A stretch of 64,000 nt of DNA from Agrostemma githago (Eukaryota; Streptophyta; Magnoliopsida; Caryophyllales; Caryophyllaceae): NCBI GenBank assembly GCA_958450325.1, contig OY288256.1, positions 45,712,953 through 45,776,952 of the forward strand, given 5' to 3'. Shown piece by piece: positions 43,316-53,883 of the stretch (its first letter is position 1; each line of letters opens with the position of its first letter). The translations under genes were made by a program, and so were the position numbers. A model generated the notes under the pieces. That model was not told where the DNA came from and made no database searches. It was given only the letters and a program-made list of their open reading frames with translations.

Positions 43316-44090
43316 TTTGATTTATTCTTAATACAAAATTCTTACATTTTCCCAAAAAAAAATGGTTTGGAAGAGATTGAAACCGCCGGTGGAAGTTTCG
43401 ATTCTCTCCTCCATGATGATGTGGGGACAAGTGATGAAGATGGGGAACCACAACTTGAGGAAAGTGTGGGGGTGTGCAACAAGGAAATGGGGCCAAAGCC
43501 GCTTTTTGTGCCTCGTTTCTTGGAAATGAAGCTTTCTTGTGATTGGAGGCGATGCCTAGGGAGGAAGAGGTCGGTAAAGCTCGTAGGATGGATAGACCCC
43601 GGAGACGATTTGAAAGATGATTTTGGGTCTTGGGATTCCTACTTCTTGCCTCCACATTGGAGGCCGTGGAGGATAGCTATGCTCGAGCGCTCCTTGGGCC
43701 GTCTCTATGATATCGGTAGTGCGTTCGACTTGCTCCTCCATGCCCTTGAGGGCTATGGTTGAAGAATGGAGTCCACCATCCTCGGTTTGACGGAGTTCCT
43801 AAAGAACCGTCATGTTGTATATTCCCCCTTCCTCTTCTTTAGAGTACTTGTGCTTGTATTTGTGATTTTTGTTTCTAGGACTCTTTTGTTTTGTGATATT
43901 CTTGTCATTTGGATTTTTGATGAGCGATGTGAGGGAGCGAATTTGATGTGTATATGAGCTTTGTTTGATAGGTTAAGTGAAGATGATTCCTAGAGAGGAA
44001 TGGCTATGATAGAGCTTGGATAGTATGCATGAGGATCGGGTTTTTGAAGCTTGGAGTGAGCTTTTGGGATTGTGGAAGGTCAATAAGACC

Positions 44091-44260
44091 CATCCCGACC
44101 GGGAAGAAGGCTTCCCGACCGGGAAGGGTGCGGAATCCCGACCGGGAAGAAGCCATCCTGATCGGGATGAGTGCACCAAAGTTCGAGCTCACTGGAGGTC
44201 CGTCCCGACCGGGACGAGTGAGACATCCCGACCGGGACCATCCATCCCGACCGGGATGGT
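44091..44260 (+). repeat. Internal TCCCGACCGGGA cluster of plus-strand D element
   Basis: Seven words TCCCGACCGGGA (one TCCTGATCGGGA) in 170 bp. About 50 bp downstream lies ATTATATACCCC, a TATA-like box. The pairing of cluster and TATA box mirrors the LTR. Confidence 0.85.
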
Positions 44261-44310
44261 CCCCTGCTCCCCCTTTGTGTTTCTTCTTCGACTTATGAGC
44301 CCACCCAACC

Positions 44311-44318
44311 ATTATATA
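44311..44318 (+). promoter_or_regulatory. Candidate internal promoter TATA box of family D
   Basis: ATTATATACC, about 50 bp after the internal palindrome cluster, at the same distance as the LTR TATA box is from its own cluster. The minus copy has the weaker TTGTATACC. A transcript from here would cover only the non-coding 3' part. Inference only. Confidence 0.35.
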
Positions 44319-46771
44319 CCCCCTCCCAACCTCCCTAACTTTCCTTGCTCATATCATATGACCCATGTACTTCATTTCCATACCTTCACCTCATTTCCTC
44401 CTCACTTTAGACCGATATTCACATCAAATCCTACCCCCTCGCACCATTACTACCTCTACCATGCGGTTTTATCAAGCTTGAAGAAGGATGGCAACGGAGA
44501 AGACAAGCTACGTGCCTATAGCGATCATTGAAGGCGATGGAGTTCGTGAGTTGCTAGCATGTTGGTAAAGCAACTTTATTTACTTTTCCGTCTTTTGTTG
44601 CTTGTTGCCCTTTGTTTGCCCCCTTCCCCTTGAGTCATGGTATCTTAGTGGCCTTCGAGGCCTCGGTAGTGGTTCCTCCCGACTCCCGATGATGTGATTA
44701 CGTCAAGAGTCAATCGATTAATCCAAATTTTACAAGTTTTTCACCCATTTTTTTTGTTGGATTTAGTCGGATTTAGGCGGAATCCGGGCTAGGTGACTTG
44801 ATTACACCTAGCCCTCCCCTCCCATTTCCTTTTATTTCCTTCTTTTATTTCTTCCCCCATCCATATCTTTTTCTCGTCTCGGCCCATGGTGACTTGACTA
44901 CACCCCGGCCGGACACTTTCTACCCTTTTCTTCATCTTCATTTTTGATTTTTAGCTTTGTTTTCATAGTTTCTTTTCTTTTTCTTTTGTCTCTCCGCACA
45001 CTACGGTCGAGCATGAGGACATTGCTTGGTTTAAGTGTGGGGGAGCGATATTCTATCGTAGTTAGTTTTATTTTCATAGTTTTTCGAAAAAAAATATTGA
45101 AAACAATCCCTAAAAATTTGAAAAAAAATTTCAAAAAAAATCAAAAAGATTTTCCTTTTTTGTGTTTTCCCTTCATGTCTTTGTGTCGTATGTTTGTTTT
45201 GTTGTGTGTGCTTGCCTCCCTTTGTCCTTATAGGTTGCTTTAATCGTCGATTAGTTTTGGAAGGCTTTGAAGACATCCGGTAACATCTTCTATCCCTTTT
45301 CCCTCTTTATTTCTTGTGGAGTTTGGAGAAAATTGTGATGTTGTGTGCTCGGGTGGAGCTTTGTGAATATTGGTGGATGATTTGGTGACTTGTATGGATA
45401 TCGCGGTGGTGTTTATGTGTTTATTTTATTTTGTTTCGTTTTGTTGTCTCTTGTCTCTTTCTCTTTCATTTTCGTCGTGTCTTTGTTTTATGTGTGTAAG
45501 TGTGTCGTGTGTGTAAACGGTTTTCGAAAACCCGGTTTAGAGGCTAATGTGTGAGTACTTACTTTCCCTTCCTAGTAGTGTAAATCGAGTCTTGGACTTT
45601 AGTCTAGTAGAATGACCCTAAATCAATGAATTCGATGGTCCTTTACCTTGAAGTCCACCTAGCTTACTAGGGATTTACTACGGGATTTGCACTTTTGACC
45701 ATTATGACCACCCACGGTGTGAAAAGGCCTTGGTTGCCGAGTCCCGATCCTTAGGTGACCATGTCCAAAATTGTTTGATTAGTCCAAGTTCTCCACTTTT
45801 TGTGGGTTTGAAGAGGGATCGCGACCCCCGACTTACCCATTCACCTACCTCCTACACATATCCACACAATAAATTACAAATTGTTGAAATCATCTTTCTT
45901 GTTGCAAAAAGAAGTGCTTACAAGCCAAATCAAGCCAAAAGGGCAAAGAAAAGAAAATGAAAGAAAATGAAAGAAAGAAAAGATTGAAGAAAAAGAAAAG
46001 GCACAAAAGCCAAAAAGAAAATAGAAAAGAAGAAAAAGAAATGGCATAGCAAAACAAAGCAAAGATGCAAAGAAAAGAGAAAATGCCAAAAGAAACCCGT
46101 CTCACAAGAATAAACCCCACAAAAATAAGCCTTTTTCCGACTTTTGCCGTGAAGAGCCTACCAAAGGACCAAGTCCCTAGGAAGGATGATAGAGGCATTA
46201 GTCGGTCTTCCCTCATTTTGCAATATTTCCACCTTTTTACTTGGACTAGTTAGGCGGTTTTGGGCATGGGACGACCCTCTTGGCTCATCGCTAAAGGGGG
46301 TGGGGTCTCACTTACCTACAGTGTCGACTAACACCGTGGTTCTTCACTTCCCACTCCGCCGATCGTCCCGTAGTACGTTCTTAGAAAGTTAGGAGGACCT
46401 AGGTAAGTTACCAACGTTTTTGTTGCTTTATCGTCATACTATTAGGGTTTAGTTCACCTTGGTTTGTATTGCAAGCTTGGGAACATTGTCACTTGCATTG
46501 AGTCCTAAACCGGTGTTTCATTCACCGCTTTTAGAGGGAAGCGGTATTTGTTTTTCTTTGGGTGCAACCTTGTGTTTGTTTGTTTGTGTGGTTGTTTGTC
46601 TATGTGTTTTGTGTGCGGTTGCATCCACAGTTTTGTCGCAAGACCCCACTTGCCTTGCGGAGTGCACTTTTCCTCTAAGTGTACTCGCGTGAGTTGAAAG
46701 GGCGTAGGGTGCGCTAATACCCACTCGGCTAGTTTAGTAGTTAGTATGTGCTTACTCAAGGGCGAGTAAGG

Positions 46772-46788
46772 GTTAAGTGTGGAGGAGT
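46772..46788 (+). other. Polypurine tract of plus-strand D element
   Basis: GTTAAGTGTGGAGGAGT immediately precedes LTR D6. Compared with the minus copy, one G has become A (GGAGGAG versus GGGGGAG). Confidence 0.75.
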
Positions 46789-48436
46789 TGATAAGTGTAG
46801 TTTGTAGTGCCTATTTTTTAGGGTTTTGGTCCCATTTTCCTTGTGGAATCGCTCCTGGGGAGCGGTTTATGGGCTTCTTATGCTTCCTTTAGTTCGCTTC
46901 AGGTTCTCGAGACCAATTTGGAAGAGTTGGAGCGATTCCGACTCGATACATACACATTTTGGAGCCAACGGAGTAAAGGAACGATGATTCGATGCCTTGG
47001 AATCGACCCCGAGACCTTGGGACCCAATCCCGAGTCTCCGAGACCCGATCCCGAGTCCCGAGAATCGATGGGAAGCCCATGAGAAACAAGGAGAGACCAA
47101 AAAGTTCATATTGGAGGCCTACAAGACTCATCCCCGACGGGTATGGCCTCAACCGGTCCCGGTTGAGGTGCACAAAAGAGGACGCTCCTGTCTGAGGCCC
47201 TTCCCGACCGGGAGCAGCTCTTCCCGGCCGGGACCAACCCCATCCCGACCGGAACCACCCCTTCCCGGCCGGGATGGGCCACCTGGCAGCCGCGCTTGTT
47301 TTCTTTCCTCTCCATTCCACTTGTAACCCTATATATACTCTTCCCTTGTTTTGTTAAGGATATGTTCTTGATATTACATTAAACCCTAGATAGTTTTAAC
47401 ATAGATTAGCATAGATTAGTGTAGATTAGTCTTTAGATTATCGTTAATCTTAGATTAATGCTTGTAATTTGGGAATTCTTCAAGATCTCCACCAAGATTG
47501 ACAACCTTGGATGTTTGTTTTGGGTTCTTCCATTTATGCAAGTTTCCTTCTTCTTTTCATCTTCCAGTATGGTATAATCTCTTGTCCTTTCTTTTAATCT
47601 TTGTTTTGTTATTCAAGTTTCAATCTTTAGTTCTTGTTTATTGTTTTGTTCTTCATCCTTGATAGTTTTATTTATGCAACCTCTTGTTCTTATGTTGATT
47701 CTTCTTGTTAGTGTTAGTTTTAGATTAGATATGTTTGAGTAGATTCTTGCTAGGGTTAGTAAGGCGATTTGGGTGTTAATGGATGATTAAGGATTTGTTA
47801 GAGATGTTGGTGGGAAGATTTGGATTTCCTCTTGGTTTGATGCATATCACATGTTTGTTGAAATGCTTGAATGACTAGTAGATGCATATGCTTGTTTTTC
47901 TTGCCTTTCTCTTGTGAGTGATAGTTTGTTTGTGGGTTTGGTTCCCTCACTACGTAGCGAGAGCCCAATGAGGACGACCCCTAGGTCGGTCTAAGTAGCG
48001 AGAGCCCGGACGCGACCTAGGCCACTATAGCGCGCTAGTAACCCCGTTTGTCATGTGTATTGCCAAGGTGGGTTTTAGGTGAAACCTCTAGGTCGGTCTA
48101 CGTAGCGAGAGCCCGGACCTCACCTAGATTACCCTACTACTCCCTTCACTCTAGTTCTTCCTCGACCATTCCGTTACCCCTTTGACCCCGACCTAATCCT
48201 AGCCCGTTTTCCTTGTTTGCTTTCTCCGTCTCCTTAGTCATAGTCTAGTTTTCTCCCCTTCTTATCATTTCTTGTTTAGTTTAGCTCGTTGACTTAGTCT
48301 CGTTTTTAGGTGACCTTAGTCTAGACGCCTCATTACCGTCCCCGTGGATTCGACCCGACTTGCCCTAGCTACCCTGGTTAGGTTTAGCCGGTTTATATAT
48401 TGATCGGTGGGGATCCACGAAAAATCCCTCCCATCA
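46789..48436 (+). mobile_element. LTR D6, plus orientation, complete (1,648 bp)
   Basis: Runs TGATAAGTGTAGTTTGTAGT to AATCCCTCCCATCA. The palindrome cluster is at 47203-47276, the TATA box at about 47330-47337, and the repeated CTACGTAGCGAGAGCCCGG words near 47951-48118. It is followed by ATTTG, the start of the internal region, and then breaks into LTR D7 in the opposite orientation. Confidence 0.85.
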
Positions 48437-48440
48437 ATTT

Positions 48441-49943
48441 GACGAGCTAAACTAAACGAGAAATGATAAGAAGGGGAGAAAACTAGACTATGACTAAGGA
48501 GACGGAGAAAGCAAACAAGGAAAACGGGCTAGGATTAAGGTCGGGGTCAAAGGGGTAACGGAATGGTCGAGGAAGAACTAGAGTGAAGGGAGTTGTAGGG
48601 TAATCTAGGTGAGGTCCGGGCTCTCGCTACGTAGACCGACCTAGAGGTTTCACCTAAAACCGACCTTGGCAATACACATGACAAACGGGGTTACTAGCGC
48701 GCTATAGTGGCCTAGGTCGCGTCCGGGCTCTCGCTTCTTAGACCGACCTAGGGGTCGTCCTCACCGGGCTCTCGCTATGTAGTGAGGGAACCAAACCCAC
48801 AAACAAACTATCACCCACAAGAGAAAGGCAAGAAAAACAAGCATATGCATCTACTAGTCATTCAAGCATTTCAACAAACATGTGATATGCATCAAACCAA
48901 GAGGAAACCCAAATCTTCCACCAACATCTCTAACAAATCCTTAATCATCCATTAACACCCAAATCGCCTTACTAACCCTAGCAAGAATCTACTCAAACAT
49001 ATCTAATCTAAAACTAACACAAACAAGAAGAATCAACATAAGAACAAGAGGATGCATAAATAAAACTATCAAGGATGAAGAACAAAACAATAAACAAGAA
49101 CTAAAGATTGAAACTTGAATAACAAAACTAAGATTAAAAGAAAGGACAAGAGATTATACCATACTAGAAGATGAAAAGAAGAAGGAAACTTGCATAAATG
49201 GAAGAACCCAAAACAAACATCCAAGGTTGTCAATCTTGGTGGAGATCTTGAAGAATTCCCAAATTACAAGCATTAATCTAAGATTAACGATAATCTAAAG
49301 ACTAATCTACACTAATCTATGCTAATCTATGCTAAAACTATCTAGGATTTAATGTAATATCAAGAACATATCCTTAACAAAACAAGGGAAGAGTATATAT
49401 ACGGTTACAAGTGGAAAGGAAAGGGAAAGAAAACAAGCGCGGCTGCCAGGTGGCCCATCCCAGCCGGGAAGGGGTGGTCCCGGTCGGGATGGGGTTGGTC
49501 CCGGCCGGGAAGAGCTGCTCCCGTTCGGGAAGGGCCTCAGACAGGAGCCTCCTCTTTTGTGCACCTCAACCGGGACCGATTGAGGCCATACCCGTCGGGG
49601 ATGAGTCTTGTAGGCCTCGAATATGAACTTTTTGGTCTCTCCTTGTTTCTCATGGGCTTCCCATCTATTCTCGGGACTTGGGATCGGGTATCGGAGACTC
49701 GGTATTGGGTCCCAAGGTCTCGGGGTCGATTCCAAGGCATCGAGTCATCGTTCCTTTACTCCGTTGGCTCCAAAATGTGTATGTATCGAGTCGGAATCGC
49801 TCCAACTCTTCCAAATCGGTCTCGGGAACCTGAAACGAACTAAAGGAAGCATAAGAAGCCCATAAACCGCTCCCCAGGAGCGATTCCACAAGGAAAATGG
49901 GACCAAAACCCTACAAAATAGGCACTACAAACTACACTTATCA
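48441..49943 (-). mobile_element. LTR D7, minus orientation, lacking about 148 bp of its end
   Basis: Matches D1 from about 31961 to the end 33461, finishing ...ACTTATCA against the right TCCGG. It includes the palindrome cluster at 49456-49531. Its first 148 bp are missing at the junction with D6. Variants ACTCAAACAT and AATCAACATAAG group it with D3 and D6. Confidence 0.8.
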
Positions 49944-49948
49944 TCCGG
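49944..49948. other. Target-site duplication TCCGG, right copy
   Basis: Matches 31808-31812. Element A coding DNA resumes directly afterwards. Confidence 0.85.
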
Positions 49949-50051
49949 TTCTAGGGTCAGTCCTGTAACTCCCCCTCTCCCTTTAGCAACTCCTGGTGCC
50001 TCGGGGTCTGTCCCGGGCCCCCTACCTATCCCGCCACTGACTAGCGATCAG

Positions 50052-51491
50052 ATGGCAGCTCTTTTCGAGTTATTTTCTCAATTTATGAATAATAACAACC
50101 GTTCTGCTTACGACTTGTCTCATTTTCAAAATTTCCTTAATTTTCAAAATATTCTGTGCAATGACATTGAGAAACCCGACGAACAGGTATCCTTACCTCC
50201 ACATCTGATCGAGCAACTAGAGCTATGGGAGTCCCGCAATCCGGTAATCGAAGAAACCGAATCCATCAACGTGGGAACAACCTCAGAGCCTCAGATGCTT
50301 AAGATAGGGTTATCTCTAGATCCCGTGGAGAAACAACAATTCATTAATCTCCTTCAAGAATTCAAAGACGTCTTCGCATGGTCCTACAAGGACATGCCGG
50401 GGATAGACCGCGAAATAGCCGAGCACCATATACCGATCAAGGAAGGGTTCAAGCCGGTTAAGCAGAAACTCCGACGCATGAGGCCCGAATGGTCCCTCAA
50501 GGTCAAGGAGGAAGTCGACAAACAATTCAAGTCTGGGTTCATACGAGTTTTCGAGTATCCAGATTGGGTTGCAAATATCGTACTGGTTCCCAAAAAAGAC
50601 GGTAAGGTACGTGTCTGTGTAGACTTTCGGGATCTTAACAAGGCGAGCCCGAAGGACGATTTCCCGTTACCACACATCGATATACTGGTGGATAACATAG
50701 CTGATCATGCCCTTCTATCATTCATGGACGGGTATGCCGGGTACAATCAAATAAAAATGGCAGAGGAAGATATGGATAAGACCACCTTCATTACACCTTG
50801 GGGTACTTATTGCTATACTGTTATGCCATTTGGTCTCATCAATGCCGGGGCCACCTATCAACGAACCGCCACAACTTTATTACATGACATGATGCATAAG
50901 GAAGTGGAAGTTTACGTGGACGATATGATCGTCAAATGTAAAGACAGGGACGGTCACATCACCGCTCTGAGAAAATTCTTTTCCCGATTACGCAATTACA
51001 ATATGAGGCTAAACCCTCAGAAATGCAGTTTCGGGGTAACCTCTGGCAAATTACTGGGTCATATCATTAGCCAACGCGGTATCGAAGTCGATCCAGCCAA
51101 AATTAAGGCCATCGAGATGCAGCCCCCTAAGACTGAAAAGGAGATAAGAGGGTTTCTCGGAAAAGTTCAATACATCAGCAGGTTCATTTCAAAGCTAACC
51201 ATGGTGTGTGAACCGATCTTCAAAAAGCTGAAAATAGGGGAACGGTTACTATGGGACGACAAGTGTCAAGCAGCCTTTGATAGAATCAAAGAAATCTTGT
51301 CTTCACCGCCGGTCCTGATGCCACCTCAACCCGGTTTGCCTTTGTCGCTGTACCTAACCACGACAGAGACAGCCATGGGGGCTATGCTAGCTCAAACGGT
51401 CAACTCCGAAGAACGGGCTATATACTACATCAGCAAAAAGTTTTTAGAGTATGAGTGTAAATATACACCATGCTCGAAAAGACATGTTTAG
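50052..51491 (+). pseudogene. Element A reverse transcriptase and degenerate first RNase H
   Basis: Copies element A RNA into DNA. Over 479 residues: FAWSYKDMPGI (about 108-118), the RT palm with CVDFRDLNKASPKDDFPLP (189-207), FMDGYAGYNQI (224-234), GLINAGATYQ (261-270) and the catalytic YVDD at 288-291. After the RT thumb and connection comes the first RNase H, but its usual catalytic aspartate is gone (SLYLTTTETAMGAML). Loss of activity in the first RNase H with a second intact copy downstream is the mark of the Tat lineage. The frame ends early at YECKYTPCSKRHV; the RNase H sequence continues in another frame from 51470. The upstream, non-RT linker starts at 49949. Confidence 0.9.
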
Positions 51492-53305
51492 CCTTGGTCT
51501 GGGCCACTAAGAAGCTCCGACATTACATGCTCAGCTATGAGGTACAGGTACTGTCTAGAATGGATCCGATCAAGTACCTTTTCGAAAAGCCCATTCTCAT
51601 CGGCAGGATATCAAGATGGACCCTGATGTTGGCAGAATTCGATCTAAAGTTCGTACCATTGAAAGCCATCAAAGGCCGAATAGTAGCCGAATTTCTCGCT
51701 GACGGTCCCATAACCGAAGAAGGACACACCGACACTTGGTCCTTCCCGGATGAAGATATTTTCCATACTGACACCGAGACGTGGGACTTATACTTTGACG
51801 GGGCATCCAATTTCCGGGGATTTGGAGTCGAGGTTCTCTTAATCTCGCCAAGAGGGGAACATATTCCCGTGTCTATCAAATTGGACTTTGACGTCACCAA
51901 TAACGCTGCTGAGTATGAAGCATGTATCCACGGGCTACAAGCCGCCGCCGATTTAGGGGTCACAAACCTCCGAGTACACGGCGACTCATCTCTGGTCATT
52001 AACCAAGAACTCCAAAAATGGAAAACACGAAATGCCAACCTTGTGGCCCACCAGGCACGAGTAAGGGATCTCGAGAAACAATTCCAAAAGGTAGAGTATA
52101 TATACCTACCTCGGGAAGAAAATCAGTTCGCAGATGCACTTTTAAAACTGGCATCCTTACTAAACATTCCCGATCATGTGATCAGCATGCCAATCCGTGT
52201 CGAAAGGCGATCCGAGCCAGCATATATTCACGACATCGAAGATATCGAGATACCTGATCCCGAGCCGTGGTATAGGGCTATCCAAACATACTTGACAACC
52301 AGAGAATATCCACCCGGGGCCGACAATCGAGCCAAGAAGGCCTTACGTAGGTTCGCAGCCCAGTTCGTCCGTACTGACGACGGACAACTTTACAAAAAGA
52401 CACCGCAGGGGGCTCTCCTTTTGTGTGTCGACAAGGGTAACGCCGAAAAGGGCATGGCCGAAGTACACGAAGGTGAGTGCGGTCCGCACATGAACGCCCA
52501 GATGCTAGTCCGGAAGATCATGAGACTCGGATACTACTGGAACAGCATGGAAACCGATTGTCAGCTTTACGTCAAACGCTGCCATAATTGCCAGATTTTC
52601 GCTAATGTGCAGCATATGCCACCATCCCTGCTGTACACCATGACGTCACCTTGGCCTTTTTCAACGTGGGGAATCGATATAATCGGAAAGATAAACCCCT
52701 CGGGAACCGGAGGACACTGCTTCATTTTGGTAGCCATCGACTACTTCACCAAATGGGTCGAAGCTGAGTCTTATCGTATTCTCAACGCCAGCCATGTTGC
52801 CAAATTTATCCAAAATAGGATAATATGCCGGTATGGGATCCCTCATGAATTCATCAGTGACCACGGGACCCACTTTCAAGCCGAGACGGCAGCCTTGCTA
52901 GCCAAGTACAAGATTCAAAGAAATACGTCTTCACCTTACCGGCCCCAAACCAATGGAGCAGTAGAAGCGGCTAACAAGACTATTGTCACCATACTCAAAA
53001 AGATGGCTGATAATTATCGGGACTGGCCCGACAAGATACCATTTGCACTTTGGGGATATCGGACCTCGATTCGTACTGCGACCGGGGCAACACCGTATTA
53101 CCTTACATACGGAATGGAGGCAGTCCTACCTGTTGAGTTGGAGGTACCGTCCCTCAGAATCCTACTCGAAAGTCAAGTACCCGAAGCTGATTGGGTTCAG
53201 GCACGATATGACTCGCTAGTCCTTTTAGACGAACGACGTCTCGTGCCCTCAACAATATACAAATGTATCAAAAGAGGATCCAACGGGCCTTTAATAAAAG
53301 GGTAA
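51470..53305 (+). pseudogene. Element A second RNase H and integrase
   Basis: This 611-residue frame begins with the end of the first RNase H (LEKTCLALVWATKKLRHYM). A second, plant/archaeal-type RNase H follows with all four catalytic residues: D110 (YFDGAS), E138 (NNAAEYE), D162 (GDSSLV) and D212 (FADALL). The integrase follows: zinc finger H323, H330, C361, C364; catalytic D393 (WGIDIIG), D454 (ISDHGTHF) and E489 (NGAVEAANK), a 35-residue D-to-E spacing. It breaks near residue 590 (53240-53290); the C-terminal part lies in the next frame. Two single-step frame errors in pol (about 51475 and 53250) are the only gross defects, so this copy is fairly young or was under constraint until recently. 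Confidence 0.92.
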
Positions 53306-53517
53306 GGCCCAGGAATATCAAAGAAGGAGATTTGGTTCTCAAGTCTGTTCGAGCTTTATTACCAGTAGACCCAAGGGGAAAGTTCAAACCTAACTGGGCC
53401 GGACCTTATTTGGTAAAGAAGATTCTATCGGGCGGAGCGGTGATGCTAACAGATCTGGACGGGAATGAGGTTGTCAACCCAACTAACCTGGACCAGCTGA
53501 AACGTTATTACCCTTAA
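53263..53517 (+). pseudogene. Element A integrase C-terminus (GPY/F module)
   Basis: In a different frame from the main integrase ORF. It contains NKRVRPRNIKEGDLVL, then PRGKFKPNWAGPYLV with the GPY/F signature, and ends LDQLKRYYP. No chromodomain follows, as expected for Tat elements. The older fragment B has the same end (FEPNWVGP). Confidence 0.9.
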
Positions 53518-53883
53518 CCCATTTCTCTCAATGTCATTTGCAAACGTTTATTAAAAACATCTTTTCAAAATAAACTTCTAAAAAGACAAGTCAAAGGCTA
53601 GAATTACTTATTCTACTGTTATAAGCATCTTGAACCAACAGTCTTGATGTATTTCGAAATTACAAATTAAGTCTAAACTACGTTTGGTTTGATTCCACTA
53701 ATTGTGGATACGTAGGCAGCCCCTCAAAAGGGCACAACCTCTGCAATCGAAAAAACAGGAACGGTTTTTTTTAATAAACTTCCTTTATTTAATTAAAAAA
53801 AAAACCGATAAACTCGGAAATTTACAAAAAAATCCAAAAAAAAACACACATAAATAGTACTAATATTCAAATAATAAAAAAAA
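53518..53883 (+). other. Element A region between integrase and antisense gene
   Basis: No gene is seen. GGATACGTAGGCAGCC at 53706-53721 is conserved with fragment B (minus strand, 24138-24152). An A-rich stretch follows (53760-53880), which would be the 3' flank of the antisense gene. Confidence 0.55.

Larger units (their letters stand above)
41433..43360 (+). mobile_element. 5'-truncated LINE with inverted 5' part
   Basis: Inserted in the plus-copy D gene. A 14-base duplication, AATGGTTTGGAAGA, flanks it (41419-41432 and 43361-43374), and the plus strand ends in a short A run (43354-43362, overlapping the duplication). The minus copy of D shows the empty site near 36840-36860. The left 570 bp is inverted relative to the rest, the structure produced by twin priming. 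The DNA encodes parts of a plant L1-type ORF2 only. Confidence 0.9.
40481..43762 (+). pseudogene. Gag-like protein of family D, plus copy (LINE-interrupted)
   Basis: Second copy of the family D gene. The N-terminal tyrosine-rich part is open past the site where the minus copy has a stop. A one-base loss near 40893 (GATGCCCACC versus GATGCCCCACC in the minus copy) shifts the frame; the correct frame resumes at 40954. At 41432 the gene is split by a LINE insertion and resumes at 43375. The remainder encodes ETAGGSFDSLLHDDVGTSDE, the RRCLGRKRSVKLVGWIDPGD block, WRPWRIAML and SAFDLLLHALEGYG, ending at 43762. This copy preserves the true C-terminus. Confidence 0.75.
43763..46771 (+). other. Non-coding 3' half of plus-strand D element
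   Basis: Counterpart, in opposite orientation, of 33479-36429. It carries a second polypurine-like motif at 45028-45044 (GGTTTAAGTGTGGGGGAG) preceded by GAGCATGAGGACATTGCT, and the conserved 3' blocks near 45520, 46330 and 46630. I see no gene; open frames here are low-complexity or antisense artefacts. Confidence 0.6.
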
